Shown here: positions 25,569 to 34,769 of the stretch, in pieces
Layout of the letters: each line of letters begins with the position of its first letter
How positions within the stretch are numbered: position 1 is the stretch's first letter
Source of the DNA: Sphingopyxis sp. BSN-002
GTDB lineage: Bacteria; Pseudomonadota; Alphaproteobacteria; Sphingomonadales; Sphingomonadaceae
Length of the DNA: 64,000 bases
Assembly (NCBI RefSeq): GCF_022024275.1
Contig: NZ_CP091804.1
Coordinates: forward strand, 1,550,001-1,614,000
Direction: 5' to 3'
Made by a program: the position numbers and the translations under genes
The notes under the pieces: generated by a model
Database searches by the model: none
Told to the model about the DNA's origin: nothing
What the model saw: the letters and a program-made list of their open reading frames with translations, nothing else

Positions 25569-25636
25569 TGCACCCCGGCGAAAGCCGGGGCCCTGATTTC
25601 ACCAGCGGACTGGGCCCCGGCTTTCGCCGGGGTGCA
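25569..25636. repeat. Paired inverted REP/BIME-like element
   Basis: Two 25-bp arms (25569-25593 and 25612-25636) are perfect inverted copies separated by 18 bp. Each arm also contains its own hairpin, CCCCGGC-GAAA-GCCGGGG or its complement. The core is a repeat often scattered between genes in sphingomonads. It lies between convergent transcripts (25529 and 25680), where it can serve as a two-way terminator. Confidence 0.8.
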
Positions 25637-25679
25637 CATTGAGAGCGTCCGCTCTCCACCCCAAAACCGCCCCTCCAGC

Positions 25680-27017
25680 TTACTCCGCCAGCATGGCCTT
25701 CAATGCGCGCAGCCCGGCCGTAAGTACAGCCCGGCCGATCGCACCACCGAGCGAAACGCGTAGTGCTGGTGCACTGGTCTCTTCCACGGCAAAATGGCCG
25801 CCGGGTATCGCCGTCAACCCGGCCGCGCGCAGAGCAGCAGCGGCTTGCCCCGCGTCCACGTTCGCCTTCAGCGGCACCCAGAGGTGATAGCCGCAGGGAT
25901 CGGCGGCATAACTCTCCGCTGGCAGGACATCCTCTGCCATCTTTAGCCGTACCACCGCCTCGGCACGCGTTTCCGCGATCAGCCGATCGTAGCTGCCATC
26001 TTCCAGCCACCGCGTCACCAGCGCCACATTCAGCGGCGGCGGCATGGAATCCGAATGATGCGCCTCGGTCGCGAGTGCCATGGCCTCCGGAAACGACGGC
26101 GCGCGGACATGCGCAACGCGCAGCGCGGGGGAGATCGTCTTGGACATGCTCGCGATATACCAGCCGAGCTCGGGCACAAAACTCGACAGCGGCGCAAGCG
26201 GCTTTTCGGGCAGTTGGCCGTACGCATCATCCTCGATGATCCGCACGCCATATCGCCGCGCGACCCCGGCCAGAGCCGCGCGCTCCTCCTCGTCCAGCGT
26301 CCCGGCCGTCGGATTGTCGTTCGTCGGCACCACATAAAGCGCCGCCACCCGCTGCCTGCCGCACAGCTCTTCCAGCGCCCCGGCCTCGACGCGCGGCATC
26401 GGCGCCAGTTGCAGCCGCGCCTTCTTTGCGATCGCCCGGAAACCCGGATAGATATGCGCCCCGCACGCAACGACGTCGCCGTGTTCCATAGTCGCCCCGA
26501 CGATCGCGTGCAGCGCATTCTGCGCCCCCGCCGTCACCACTACCTGAGCGGCGTCGCTCGCCAGCCCCATCCGGCCAAAAATCGCCGCGCCCGCCGCACG
26601 ATCGGCCTCGCGCCCACCCGCTGGCGTATAGTGCAACCGCCCGCCGGCGCCGGGCGCGCGCAGCAGCGCGCTCGCGGTCCGCTCCCAGGTGGCAAGCAGC
26701 GTTCCGCCCTCGACCTCGGGGGGCATGTTCATGCCGGTATCGCGCGGCGGCGGGCCCGCAGCGATCGCATCCTGCGGCAGCACAAAGCTTCCCGCCCGCC
26801 CGCGCGCGCCGATCAGCCCGCGCGCGCGCGCCTGCTCATACGCCTTGGTGACCGTCGTCAGGTCGATTCCGAGGCGCGCCGCAAGGTCGCGCTGCGGCGG
26901 CAGCCGGTCGCCGCTGCGCAGTTCGCCGGTCTCGACCGCGCTCGCGATCGCCTCCGCGATCGCGACATATTTGGCGCCGCGGCTGCGCGTCAGATCGGGA
27001 ACCCAGCTGTCAGGCAT
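25680..27017 (-). CDS. MocR-family regulator (GntR helix-turn-helix fused to aminotransferase-like domain)
   Basis: A 445-residue protein. Residues 12-80 are a GntR winged helix (KYVAIAEAIASAVETGELRS, LAARLGIDLTTVTKAYEQAR). The remainder is a class I aminotransferase fold with the PLP-binding lysine in IASMSKTISPALRVAH. MocR proteins use PLP or a PLP-adduct as effector and control genes for amino acids, GABA, taurine or vitamin B6. Its target is not evident; it follows the DUF983 gene with an 8-bp overlap and is transcribed with it. A GTATG..CATAC palindrome lies before that operon. Confidence 0.87.
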   Translation of the reverse strand: MPDSWVPDLTRSRGAKYVAIAEAIASAVETGELRSGDRLPPQRDLAARLGIDLTTVTKAYEQARARGLIGARGRAGSFVLPQDAIAAGPPPRDTGMNMPPEVEGGTLLATWERTASALLRAPGAGGRLHYTPAGGREADRAAGAAIFGRMGLASDAAQVVVTAGAQNALHAIVGATMEHGDVVACGAHIYPGFRAIAKKARLQLAPMPRVEAGALEELCGRQRVAALYVVPTNDNPTAGTLDEEERAALAGVARRYGVRIIEDDAYGQLPEKPLAPLSSFVPELGWYIASMSKTISPALRVAHVRAPSFPEAMALATEAHHSDSMPPPLNVALVTRWLEDGSYDRLIAETRAEAVVRLKMAEDVLPAESYAADPCGYHLWVPLKANVDAGQAAAALRAAGLTAIPGGHFAVEETSAPALRVSLGGAIGRAVLTAGLRALKAMLAE

Positions 27018-27447
27018 CGGCGTCGGCTATCTCTCCCTTGGCGCGCGCGTTCAGCTTGGCCCACAGCGCGTCGGTCCCGGCTTCCTGCGCCTTGTTCACA
27101 TATTGCGACGCGACGAGCCAGCCCTTGATCGGGTGAAGCACCAGCAGGCACGGCACGACCATCAGCGGCGCCGACACGATCAGGTGCATCCACCACGGCG
27201 GGTTGAACGCGACCTCGAACCACACGACGAGGAACAGCAGCGGAAAGGCGATGAAGCAGAGCGAGAAGAAGGCCGGACCGTCGTCGGGCGCCGCGAAATC
27301 ATAATCGAGCCCGCAATGCGGGCAGCGGTCCTGCACCTTCAGCCAGCGCCGGAACATCTTGCCCTCGCCGCAGCGCGGGCACAGCCCATGGAGCCCCGTG
27401 CGATAAATCCAGAGCCATTTTTCGCGGCCTTCCAATTCGCCAGTCAT
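27010..27447 (-). CDS. DUF983 membrane protein with zinc-ribbon-like cysteines
   Basis: A 145-residue protein. The N-terminal HGLCPRCGEGKMF and DRCPHCGLDYDF pairs (CxxC twice) form the zinc-ribbon-like signature of DUF983, and two transmembrane helices follow (FFSLCFIAFPLLFLVVWF and LIVSAPLMVVPCLLVL). Function unknown; relatives lie near cytochrome oxidase or Nudix genes. Start at 27447 is the first ATG giving the family N-terminus. It overlaps the downstream MocR gene. Confidence 0.85.
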   Translation of the reverse strand: MTGELEGREKWLWIYRTGLHGLCPRCGEGKMFRRWLKVQDRCPHCGLDYDFAAPDDGPAFFSLCFIAFPLLFLVVWFEVAFNPPWWMHLIVSAPLMVVPCLLVLHPIKGWLVASQYVNKAQEAGTDALWAKLNARAKGEIADADA

Positions 27448-27460
27448 CGACTCACATCCC

Positions 27461-27486
27461 GTATGTCCATACACAATACCATACAT
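27461..27486 (-). promoter_or_regulatory. Candidate operator before the DUF983-MocR operon
   Basis: GTATGTCCATAC (27461-27472) is a palindrome with 5-bp arms; an ATACCATAC stretch follows at 27477-27485. ATACCA-type elements are known targets of some MocR proteins. The site lies between the divergent DUF983 and phosphoribosyltransferase genes, so it could serve either. Confidence 0.35.
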
Positions 27487-27531
27487 AATGTCGGGCATGA
27501 CAAATGTCCAGAGGCCCACTAATCCGGGAGC

Positions 27532-28107
27532 ATGAGCGACGATAAAATCTACATCAGCGCCAATGATCTCCTCGCGGACTCGCTGCGGCTGGGGATGCAG
27601 GTCGTCGATAGCGGCTTCAAACCGACCCACCTCGTCGGCATCTGGCGCGGAGGCGCGCCGGTCGGGATCGCGGTCCAGGAACTGCTCGACTATCACGGCC
27701 ACCACTGCGACCACATCGCGATCCGGACCTCCTCCTACAAAGGCATCGACGATCAGGATCCGCATGTCCGGGTATTCGCGCTCGGCTACCTCATCGACAC
27801 GCTGAACCCCGAGGACCGGCTGCTCATCATCGACGATGTCTTCGACAGCGGCCGCAGCATCCGTGCCTTCATCGCCGAGCTCAGGGCGCGCTGCCGCAAC
27901 AACATGCCGCGCGACATCCGCATCGCGACCGTCTGGTTCAAGCCGCGCCGCAACGTCACCGACCTGCACCCCGATTATTTCGTCCACGAAACCGACCGGT
28001 GGCTGATCTTCCCGCACGAGATCGACGGGCTGACGATCGAGGAAATCCGCCGCCACAAGCCCGAGGCGGCCATCATCCTGCGCGAGGAGCAAGCGCCCAA
28101 TGACTGA
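27532..28107 (+). CDS. Hypoxanthine/xanthine-type phosphoribosyltransferase
   Basis: A 191-residue type I phosphoribosyltransferase. The PRPP-binding loop is RLLIIDDVFDSGRSIRAFIA (residues about 96-115), with two acidic residues followed by the S-G-R loop. The N-terminal HLVGIWRGGAPVG is the PPi-binding loop. These features fit hypoxanthine/guanine/xanthine phosphoribosyltransferases. Its stop overlaps the start of the adenine deaminase gene by 8 bp. Adenine converted to hypoxanthine by that neighbour would be turned into IMP here, so the pair looks like a purine salvage unit. Confidence 0.85.
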   Translation: MSDDKIYISANDLLADSLRLGMQVVDSGFKPTHLVGIWRGGAPVGIAVQELLDYHGHHCDHIAIRTSSYKGIDDQDPHVRVFALGYLIDTLNPEDRLLIIDDVFDSGRSIRAFIAELRARCRNNMPRDIRIATVWFKPRRNVTDLHPDYFVHETDRWLIFPHEIDGLTIEEIRRHKPEAAIILREEQAPND

Positions 28108-29125
28108 CGGGTTCGCTTCGCGCGACGAACGCGCCGCCTTCATCGCCGGCCTGCCAAAGGCCGAGCTTCATCTCCACATCGAAGGCTCGCTGGAGCCCGA
28201 ACTGATGTTCGAGCTCGCCCAACGCAACAACGTCGCGATCCCCTTCGCCAGCGTCGAGGAAGTGCGCGCCGCCTACGCCTTCTCGAACCTGCAGGATTTC
28301 CTCGACATCTATTATCAGGGGATGGGCGTCCTCCATAGCGAGCAGGATTTCTACGACCTCACCGCCGCCTATTGCGCACGCGCGCATGCCGACGCGGTGC
28401 GGCACATCGAAATCTTCTTCGATCCGCAGGGCCATACCGAGCGCGGCGTTGTCTTCGCCACAGTGATCGACGGAATCACCCGCGCGCTCGACGATGCCGA
28501 AGCCGGCTACGGCATGACCTCGAAGCTCATCATGTGCTTCCTCCGGCACCTCAGCGAAGCCGACGCCGAAGCGACCCTCGACGCGGCGCTGCCGTACCTC
28601 GATCGCATCGACGGCGTCGGCCTCGATTCCTCCGAAGTCGGCCATCCGCCGTCGAAATTCGAATGCGTCTTCGCGCGCGCCAAGGGGCTCGGCCTCAAGA
28701 TCGTCGCGCATGCCGGCGAGGAAGGCCCGCCCGCCTATGTCCATGAAGCGCTCGATCTGCTGAAGGTCGACCGCATCGACCATGGCAATCGCAGCCTTGA
28801 GGATGGCGCGCTGGTGCGACGCCTTGCCGACGAAGGCATGACGCTCACCGTCTGTCCGCTCTCGAACCTGAAGCTGTGCGTCGTCGACGACATCGCCGAC
28901 CATCCGCTCAAGACGATGCTGGGCGCGGGTCTCCGCGCCACGGTGAACAGCGACGACCCCAGCTATTTCGGCGGCTATGTGAATGCCAATTATCAGGCGG
29001 TCGCCGATGCGCTCGACCTGTCGAAGGCCGATCTGGTCACCCTCGCACGCAACAGCTTTACGGGGTCCTTCCTGAGCGACGCCGACAAGGCGAAGCATCT
29101 CGCGGCGATCGACGCCTACAGCTGA
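28100..29125 (+). CDS. Adenine deaminase (adenosine-deaminase-fold, type 2)
   Basis: A 341-residue metal-dependent deaminase. The metal motif is ELHLHIEGSLEPE (H24, H26), followed by the third ligand in VAHAGEEGP, the acid in that same HAGEE motif and the terminal NSDDPSYFGGYV. The segments DFLDIYYQGMGVL and GLDSSEVGHPPSKFE mark the adenine-specific (Aah1-like) branch rather than true adenosine deaminase. It should convert adenine to hypoxanthine and ammonia. It is translationally coupled to the phosphoribosyltransferase gene. Confidence 0.87.
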   Translation: MTDGFASRDERAAFIAGLPKAELHLHIEGSLEPELMFELAQRNNVAIPFASVEEVRAAYAFSNLQDFLDIYYQGMGVLHSEQDFYDLTAAYCARAHADAVRHIEIFFDPQGHTERGVVFATVIDGITRALDDAEAGYGMTSKLIMCFLRHLSEADAEATLDAALPYLDRIDGVGLDSSEVGHPPSKFECVFARAKGLGLKIVAHAGEEGPPAYVHEALDLLKVDRIDHGNRSLEDGALVRRLADEGMTLTVCPLSNLKLCVVDDIADHPLKTMLGAGLRATVNSDDPSYFGGYVNANYQAVADALDLSKADLVTLARNSFTGSFLSDADKAKHLAAIDAYS

Positions 29126-29574
29126 GTCTCGGCGGGGACGAGAAACTTCAACCCCCGCAATCTGACGACCGCGCCGCCCGCGCAGACCGGTTCCGCGATC
29201 AGCCGCATCCAGCGCCGTTCGCCCTGCATCGGCCGGATTTCGGCATCGAGCGTAAAGCCGCGTCGGTGCCGGATCGCATAGGCGCGCAATTTCTCCATCG
29301 CGGCCCGCGACCCCTCGCAATACATTCCCGCCGCCTCGTCACGCGATATCGGTGCGCCGTCGGGAAGGCCGAAGATATGATAGACTTCACTCGACCAGCT
29401 CAGCCGGTTGTCGGCAAGCTCGCACGACCATTCGCCGATCCTGTGCGCGCCGCGCGATCCGGTCGCGATCTCGGCGTCGAGCGAGTAATCGAGCAACTGC
29501 CCCAGCGCGAAATGGCGCTCGCGTTCGTACAGCGGCCAGCTGTGATGGATCGGCAGGGGATAAAGCTGTCTCAT
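29116..29574 (-). CDS. PAS-domain protein
   Basis: A 152-residue protein starting MRQLYPLPIHHSWPLYERER. From about residue 45, RIGEWSCELADNRLSWSSEV then YHIFGLP, and later GFTLDAEIRPMQGERRWMRL, match a PAS fold of the PAS_3 type, with no output domain. Such short proteins may sense a ligand or act as partners of other kinases. The upstream 40 bp contains no obvious promoter. Converges with the adenine deaminase gene, overlapping by 10 bp. Confidence 0.75.
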   Translation of the reverse strand: MRQLYPLPIHHSWPLYERERHFALGQLLDYSLDAEIATGSRGAHRIGEWSCELADNRLSWSSEVYHIFGLPDGAPISRDEAAGMYCEGSRAAMEKLRAYAIRHRRGFTLDAEIRPMQGERRWMRLIAEPVCAGGAVVRLRGLKFLVPAETQL

Positions 29575-29668
29575 ATTCCCGATCTTGCGCTCCGCCCGTG
29601 CTTGTCGTCGGCCGACTAACAAGATGTAAGCGCGATCGCCAAGGCAATTGCGCAGTCGCATGCCGAAT

Positions 29669-30052
29669 CTAGCGCGGATGCCGTTTCGCGAGCGCGATCC
29701 CGGCCAGATTCTGTGCCCTCCCGATATACCGGATGCGTGGTAGAGGGCCGTCTCCGACCAGTTCGCGCAACGCTGCCACATGCTTCGCCGCCGCGCCCCG
29801 CGCCGGCGCCTTGCCGCTCGCCTGCGCCACCACCGCTACAGCATCGCCGAGCAGCACGAAATCGGTCAGCCCGCGGTCGCGCGCCAACCGCAGCGCCGCG
29901 ATCAGCGCCAGCCATTCGGCATCGAGGCTGCTGCCTTCGCCGAGGTCACGGTCGATCGTCTCGACGCCGCCGACGACCACCGCGATTTCCATCGACCCGG
30001 GGTTCGGCCGGCAGCCACCGTCGAAATAGATTTTGGTCCGGCGGGCGGTCAT
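29669..30052 (-). CDS. Ribonuclease HI-like protein
   Basis: A 127-residue RNase H-fold protein. KIYFDGGCRPNPG is the first strand with its catalytic aspartate, SLDAEWLALIAALRLA supplies the glutamate, and FVLLGDAVAVVAQASG the next aspartate. The catalytic D-E-D set is present; the fourth acidic residue near the C-terminus is not clear. It would cut the RNA of RNA-DNA hybrids, though some relatives have other roles. It lies alone, 19 bp from the end of the TonB-dependent receptor gene. Confidence 0.8.
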   Translation of the reverse strand: MTARRTKIYFDGGCRPNPGSMEIAVVVGGVETIDRDLGEGSSLDAEWLALIAALRLARDRGLTDFVLLGDAVAVVAQASGKAPARGAAAKHVAALRELVGDGPLPRIRYIGRAQNLAGIALAKRHPR

Positions 30053-30071
30053 CCGCCCGCCATAGACCCGA

Positions 30072-32171
30072 TCAGAATTTTCCGCGTACCGATAATGCGA
30101 AGATCGGTCCGATCAGCCGGTTGCGCTTCTCGACGAAGGCAATCGGGCTCTGTCCGCGAATGCCCTCATAGACCGTGCGGTCCCGCTTCGAGCGTGCATT
30201 CAGGAAATTGCCCAGCGTTGCGCGAACGGTCAGCCCGAACACATCCTTGTTCTCGATGAAGGCGTCGGCGAAGATGGGGCCTTCCCACACCTTGTCGCTC
30301 TGGTTGCGGCGGTAATTCGGCTGATAGTGGCCGTAGTTCGAATTGATCCCCCACGCCCAGTCGCTCCCCTGGATATCGTGGCGCAGGTTGAGCTCGATCA
30401 CCGTGTCGGTAAATCCGCTCCACTGGCGCTTTTCGCCGGTGAAGGGATCGCGCAGCGAGCTCTTCTGGAACAGCACGCGCGTGTCGATCTTCACACCCTT
30501 CAGCCCCGCAGGGTCGAGGTTGATCGTCGAGGTCCAGTCGATCGCCCCCGCCTTCGCCTTGGCGATATTGCCGACCGCCTCGCCATCCTCGCCAATCGGG
30601 ATCACGTCGACGCGGTCCTCGACGTCGCGATAGATGAGGTTGATCTTGGTCGATCCCCATGCGCCGAACTTCTTGTTGATCTCGGCCTCATAGGTCCAGT
30701 CCTGCTGCGGACGCAGATCATTGTTGCTCTGGTTCTCGTTGCCGTCGTTGAGGAAGGCGCGCGCAAGGAAGTCATAGAAGGAAAGCTGCAGCACGCGGCG
30801 GCGCAGCTTGACCGAGACGTCGAAATCGTCCGACGGCGTCCAGGCGAGCGAGATCGACCCTTTCGGCCGGAAGAAGGTGCGCGTCAGCCCGTTGACCCCG
30901 GTCTGCGTGATCGTCGAATGCTCGGCGCCCGCGATGATCTGGAAATTGAGCTTGTCGGTCAGCTTGCGCCCGAAACTCAAGAGGCCTTCGTAACGGTCCT
31001 CGCTCACCCCGCCGGTGCCGCCCTCGAACGGCTGGTCGACCCACGCGCCCGAGGGATCCAGGACCGCGATCGACGCGACATTGTCGAGCGTGTTGAACGC
31101 CGCCTCGCCCGACAGCTGCCAGTCGCCGCCGAACATCTTCCACTGATATTCGCCGCGCGCGATCGTCTCGCCGAGGTCGCCGACCTGCTGGAAGCGGTCG
31201 CCGGTCGCGACACCGCCGTCCGGGGTCGTCACGATCTCCTGCTTGTACGGCTCGTGGCTGAAACGGCGCAGCCCGATCAGCTTCAGCTTTCCGGGGCCGG
31301 CCTTGAACTGATAGTCGCCCGAAACCTCGTAATTCCAGCTGTCGGCATTTTCGTACACGGTGCGGATGCGGTCGGGCGTGCCGGGGCTCATCCGCACGCC
31401 ATCCTCATAATAGCGGTCGTATTTGCGCTGATATTGCCCGCCCAGGTTTGCGACCGTGTCGCCCGGCGGATCCCAGGTGATGCGCCCCGACAGCTTCGGC
31501 GTGTCGTAATGCGTGTTCCAGATATCGCGGCGGCGCTCGATGATGTCGCCCGTACCGTCATAGATCAGGGTCGGCCCGCCTGCGCCGCTACGCGCCGAAT
31601 CGTCGTTGCTCAGTGCCGCCTCATATTCGATCTGCCCCGCGCGCCCGCGCATCGACACGTCGCCGCGTGTGAACAGCGGATCGGTGTAATGCGCCCGGAA
31701 CTGCGGCTTCCACGAAAATTGTCCCGAAAAGCTGTCGGCGCGATAGACGATGTTCGCCACCTGCCCCGACAGGCCAGGGATATCGAGCGTCGCGCCATCG
31801 ACGATTTCGATCCGCTCGACATTCTCTGCCGGGATACGCGACAGCTGGGTGTACATGTCGTCGGCCTTGTTCGACGGCCGTTCGCCGTTGAACAGGACGT
31901 TGCCCGTCGCCTGCCCCAGCCCGCGCAGATTCTCGTTGTCGCGGATCGCGAAGCCCGGAACCTGCGTCAGCATGTCATAGGCGTTCTTCGGCGCGTAGCG
32001 TGTGAAGTCGGCGGGGGTATAGACCTGCCGGGCCGTACTGGTTGCGGTCGCCGGCACCTCGCTTGCGGCGGGCGGCGGCGTGTCGCCGGTCGGCGCCGGC
32101 GTATCCTGCGCCGCGACCGGCATGGTGGAGAGCGCGGCGGCGACCGCCGCGAGGCTTGCGACAAATTTCAC
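30072..32171 (-). CDS. TonB-dependent outer membrane receptor
   Basis: A 699-residue precursor. Signal peptide 1-21 (ending PVAAQ), plug domain about 50-145 (NAYDMLTQVPGFAIRDNENL, NVERIEIVDGATL), then a 22-strand barrel whose last strand ends in RGKF with an aromatic end residue. The plug lacks the usual full TonB box near the start, although PADFTRYAP could serve. Substrate unknown. The start overlaps the stop of the upstream repeat protein gene by 4 bp, so it belongs to the BlaI-M56 operon. Confidence 0.87.
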   Translation of the reverse strand: MKFVASLAAVAAALSTMPVAAQDTPAPTGDTPPPAASEVPATATSTARQVYTPADFTRYAPKNAYDMLTQVPGFAIRDNENLRGLGQATGNVLFNGERPSNKADDMYTQLSRIPAENVERIEIVDGATLDIPGLSGQVANIVYRADSFSGQFSWKPQFRAHYTDPLFTRGDVSMRGRAGQIEYEAALSNDDSARSGAGGPTLIYDGTGDIIERRRDIWNTHYDTPKLSGRITWDPPGDTVANLGGQYQRKYDRYYEDGVRMSPGTPDRIRTVYENADSWNYEVSGDYQFKAGPGKLKLIGLRRFSHEPYKQEIVTTPDGGVATGDRFQQVGDLGETIARGEYQWKMFGGDWQLSGEAAFNTLDNVASIAVLDPSGAWVDQPFEGGTGGVSEDRYEGLLSFGRKLTDKLNFQIIAGAEHSTITQTGVNGLTRTFFRPKGSISLAWTPSDDFDVSVKLRRRVLQLSFYDFLARAFLNDGNENQSNNDLRPQQDWTYEAEINKKFGAWGSTKINLIYRDVEDRVDVIPIGEDGEAVGNIAKAKAGAIDWTSTINLDPAGLKGVKIDTRVLFQKSSLRDPFTGEKRQWSGFTDTVIELNLRHDIQGSDWAWGINSNYGHYQPNYRRNQSDKVWEGPIFADAFIENKDVFGLTVRATLGNFLNARSKRDRTVYEGIRGQSPIAFVEKRNRLIGPIFALSVRGKF

Positions 32172-32905
32172 TGACCACTCCCCCGCGCGCGATTGATCGC
32201 CTGCGCATATTCGGGCGAAACGCCCATTGCCTTCATCCCGACGACGTCATCGGCGCTGAGTTTCCGGTATCCCGCTGCCGCAAGCCCGCGCACATAGGCG
32301 CCGTCGACGTCGAGCGCCTTGCACGCGATCGCATCGTCGACATCGGTCAGTATCAGCGCCTCGGACTTCAGGTCGCGGACATAGGCGGGCGTGACCTTCA
32401 GCGCCGCGGCGGCAATCAGATCGTCATCGTCCTTCGGCTTGACGCCCTCGGCGGTCAGCCCGTCGGCAAGCTCGATCGTCGCATCGACCAGCAGCATCGC
32501 GAGCAGATCGTCACGATCCTCCGGTGCCAGTCCGCGCGAGGCCAGCGCGCGTTCGAATTCGGGATCCGCGGTAAAGCGGCAGCTCCCCGCCCCGTCATAA
32601 GCGCCCTTCAGCGACCCGTTACAGGCAAGCGTCCCCGATGCATGGACGATCGTGAAGGACACCGGGCCCGTCGCACCGCGCAGCACCGCCTCGGTGCCCG
32701 CAAGTTCGCGGCGCGATCCGTCGATCGACACGTCGCTGTTCGAGCGCTTGCGGCTGACGCGCAGGTGGGGCTTGCCCTTGCCGGTCGCCGGCGTCGCTTT
32801 CCATTCGATATCGCTCAGGACCAGCTGGTCGGCGGCGGTGCTCGGGACCGAGCAGGCGATAACCGACAGCAGCACGGCGCCGGCGGCAAAATAAATGGCT
32901 TTCAT
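32168..32905 (-). CDS. Secreted (probably lipidated) protein with short helical repeats, partner of the M56 protein
   Basis: A 245-residue protein. A signal sequence with lipobox-like VIAC at 15-18 suggests a lipoprotein. Residues 25-115 form a strand-rich domain with a disulfide-capable pair (LACNGSL, GSCRF). From about 132 to 238 run four repeats of 25-30 residues, such as DDLIAAAALKVTPAYVRDLK and DDVVGMKAMGVSPEYAQAI. The same repeats form the C-terminal tail of the M56 protein upstream. I know no function. The gene overlaps the receptor gene by 4 bp and follows the M56 gene by 127 bp. Confidence 0.7.
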   Translation of the reverse strand: MKAIYFAAGAVLLSVIACSVPSTAADQLVLSDIEWKATPATGKGKPHLRVSRKRSNSDVSIDGSRRELAGTEAVLRGATGPVSFTIVHASGTLACNGSLKGAYDGAGSCRFTADPEFERALASRGLAPEDRDDLLAMLLVDATIELADGLTAEGVKPKDDDDLIAAAALKVTPAYVRDLKSEALILTDVDDAIACKALDVDGAYVRGLAAAGYRKLSADDVVGMKAMGVSPEYAQAINRARGSGQ

Positions 32906-33032
32906 GGTGCACTCCTCCCATGCGTGCGCCAGACGAGCGTCATCGCTCGCCGCCGCAGCGACATTTCAAAATCAGGGTTCGATCAACGGGTGACGGGTTT
33001 GGACGAATGTCCGGGCGTCGGACGCTCGCCCG

Positions 33033-34769
33033 TCAGGTGCCGGGGGGTGCCGGCGGTGCCGGCGGCCTTGCGGCGGCGGGGGCCTGGGGAATCTCGATCC
33101 GCGCGACGCGGCCGTCGGCACTGCGGGCCTCGACCACGCCGGGGCCGACGCGTACCGTTGCGCCGTCCCGCGACACGGCGGTTTTCTTCACGCCCTTGCC
33201 CGGCGGGTGCATGCCCGTCGCGCGCAGCTCGATCGCATCGTCGGGATCGCGTACGCGGACCCCGGCCTTGCGCATGTCGGTCACAAAGTCGCAGTCGACG
33301 CCCATCGCCTTCAGCGCGATCAGGTCGTCGATATCGACGCCGGGAAAATGCTCCTTCATGTCGCGGGCAAAGGCGGCGTCGACCCCCATCTGCTTCGCCC
33401 CGACCAGGTCGCCCAGATCGGCGCCCGGAACGATCGCGCGCATCGACCCGATATAGGCCGGATCGACGCCGGTCGCTTTCGCGGCGATCAGGTCGTCGGG
33501 GTCCATCGACCCGCCATGCTCGCGCATCTTTTCGACATATTCGGGCGTGACCCCGACCGCGCGCATCCCGACCAGCTCGTCGGCGCTCAGCGGTCGCGAC
33601 GCGGCGGCCGCGACGGCGGCGGCCGCCTTCGCATCCTTTTCGGCATCGCCCTTTGCCGCCATCGCCGACTGCGCATGAACGACCGCGGTTTCGCGGGCAG
33701 CCATCGCGACGTCGCGCGCCTCTTCCGCCACTTCGCGGTCGGCGGTCGCGGAGAAGGCGGCGAGCGGGGCGGTAATCCCCGCCAGAAGCACCAGGCTCAT
33801 CAGCATCCAGCTCACGCTCGCCGGGCCGCGCTTCAGGCTGCCGTCGAGGACGCGGGTGATCCGGCGCTTCAGGCTGCCCTTGCCCGGCGCGACGCCATGC
33901 GCGGCGAGCAACGCGCCCTGATTGTCGTGGCGCGCCGCGCCGACGAGCAGGGTCGCATAATCGGGTCCGTCGATATCGGCCATCAGCACGGCATCGTCGG
34001 CGGCTTCCTCGCGCAGCTGATGGCTTTCGCGCGCGAGCATCCATACCAGCGGATTGAACCAGAAGACCGCGCAGGCGATGCGGGCACCCAGCAGTTTCGC
34101 CCAGTCGAGACGCGCGACGTGCGCCAGTTCGTGCGCGATGATCGCTTCGGCCTCACCCGCAGCGGCAACCGCCTTGGGGCTCAGCACGATCGTCGGGCGC
34201 AGCACGCCCCAGCTGATCGGCGAGCGCAGTTCGTTGCTCACCAGCAGCGCGGTGCCGTGCTTGAAGCCCATCCGCCGCTGCGCCTCGGCCAGCGCGGAGA
34301 GCCACGAGCCCTCGACCAGCACCTCGGCGCGGCCGCGCATCGCGAACAGCCGCACGACCGCCAGCAGCATCACTCCGCACAGCAGCGCCAGCGGGATGAA
34401 ATAGAGAAAGGGCGCGAACTCGGCGATTGCGGGAAATGTCGCCGGCGCCGACCCCGCGGTCTCCGTCGCGGCAGGGACTGACGCCGCGGCGGGACCCGGA
34501 TCGACGACCGGCACCCCTGAAGCCATTGCAGTTGAGGACGCATGCGCGGCGAGCCCGGTTTCGCCGAACCAATGTTCGGGAAGCGGCGCCCACTGCGGCA
34601 GGAACAGGATCGCGGCGGGCAGCGCGAGCAGCGCGATCAGCCCGGCATGCGCGATCATCGAGCGCTCGCCCGAAGACCGCGAGCGCGCGAGACGGAGCAG
34701 CACGAGCGTCAGCCCGGCCACGATCAGCGATTTCCAGGCAAGGCCCAGCAGCATGGCGGTCGTCATCAT
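33033..34769 (-). CDS. BlaR1-like M56 membrane metallopeptidase with C-terminal repeats
   Basis: A 578-residue inner-membrane protein. Hydrophobic segments fall at about 6-26, 38-58, 118-142, 231-246 and 320-340. The zinc motif HELAH is at 213-217 in AIIAHELAHVARLDW, placing the catalytic site in the cytoplasm, with EEAADDAV supplying further ligands. M56 sensors cleave their BlaI repressor on stimulation. There is no penicillin-binding sensor domain at the C-terminus. Instead, after an Ala-rich linker (345-392), five repeats of about 26 residues occur at 396-520 (DELVGMRAVGVTPEYVEKM and so on), shared with the downstream lipoprotein. It overlaps blaI by 4 bp (ATGA). Confidence 0.87.
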   Translation of the reverse strand: MMTTAMLLGLAWKSLIVAGLTLVLLRLARSRSSGERSMIAHAGLIALLALPAAILFLPQWAPLPEHWFGETGLAAHASSTAMASGVPVVDPGPAAASVPAATETAGSAPATFPAIAEFAPFLYFIPLALLCGVMLLAVVRLFAMRGRAEVLVEGSWLSALAEAQRRMGFKHGTALLVSNELRSPISWGVLRPTIVLSPKAVAAAGEAEAIIAHELAHVARLDWAKLLGARIACAVFWFNPLVWMLARESHQLREEAADDAVLMADIDGPDYATLLVGAARHDNQGALLAAHGVAPGKGSLKRRITRVLDGSLKRGPASVSWMLMSLVLLAGITAPLAAFSATADREVAEEARDVAMAARETAVVHAQSAMAAKGDAEKDAKAAAAVAAAASRPLSADELVGMRAVGVTPEYVEKMREHGGSMDPDDLIAAKATGVDPAYIGSMRAIVPGADLGDLVGAKQMGVDAAFARDMKEHFPGVDIDDLIALKAMGVDCDFVTDMRKAGVRVRDPDDAIELRATGMHPPGKGVKKTAVSRDGATVRVGPGVVEARSADGRVARIEIPQAPAAARPPAPPAPPGT

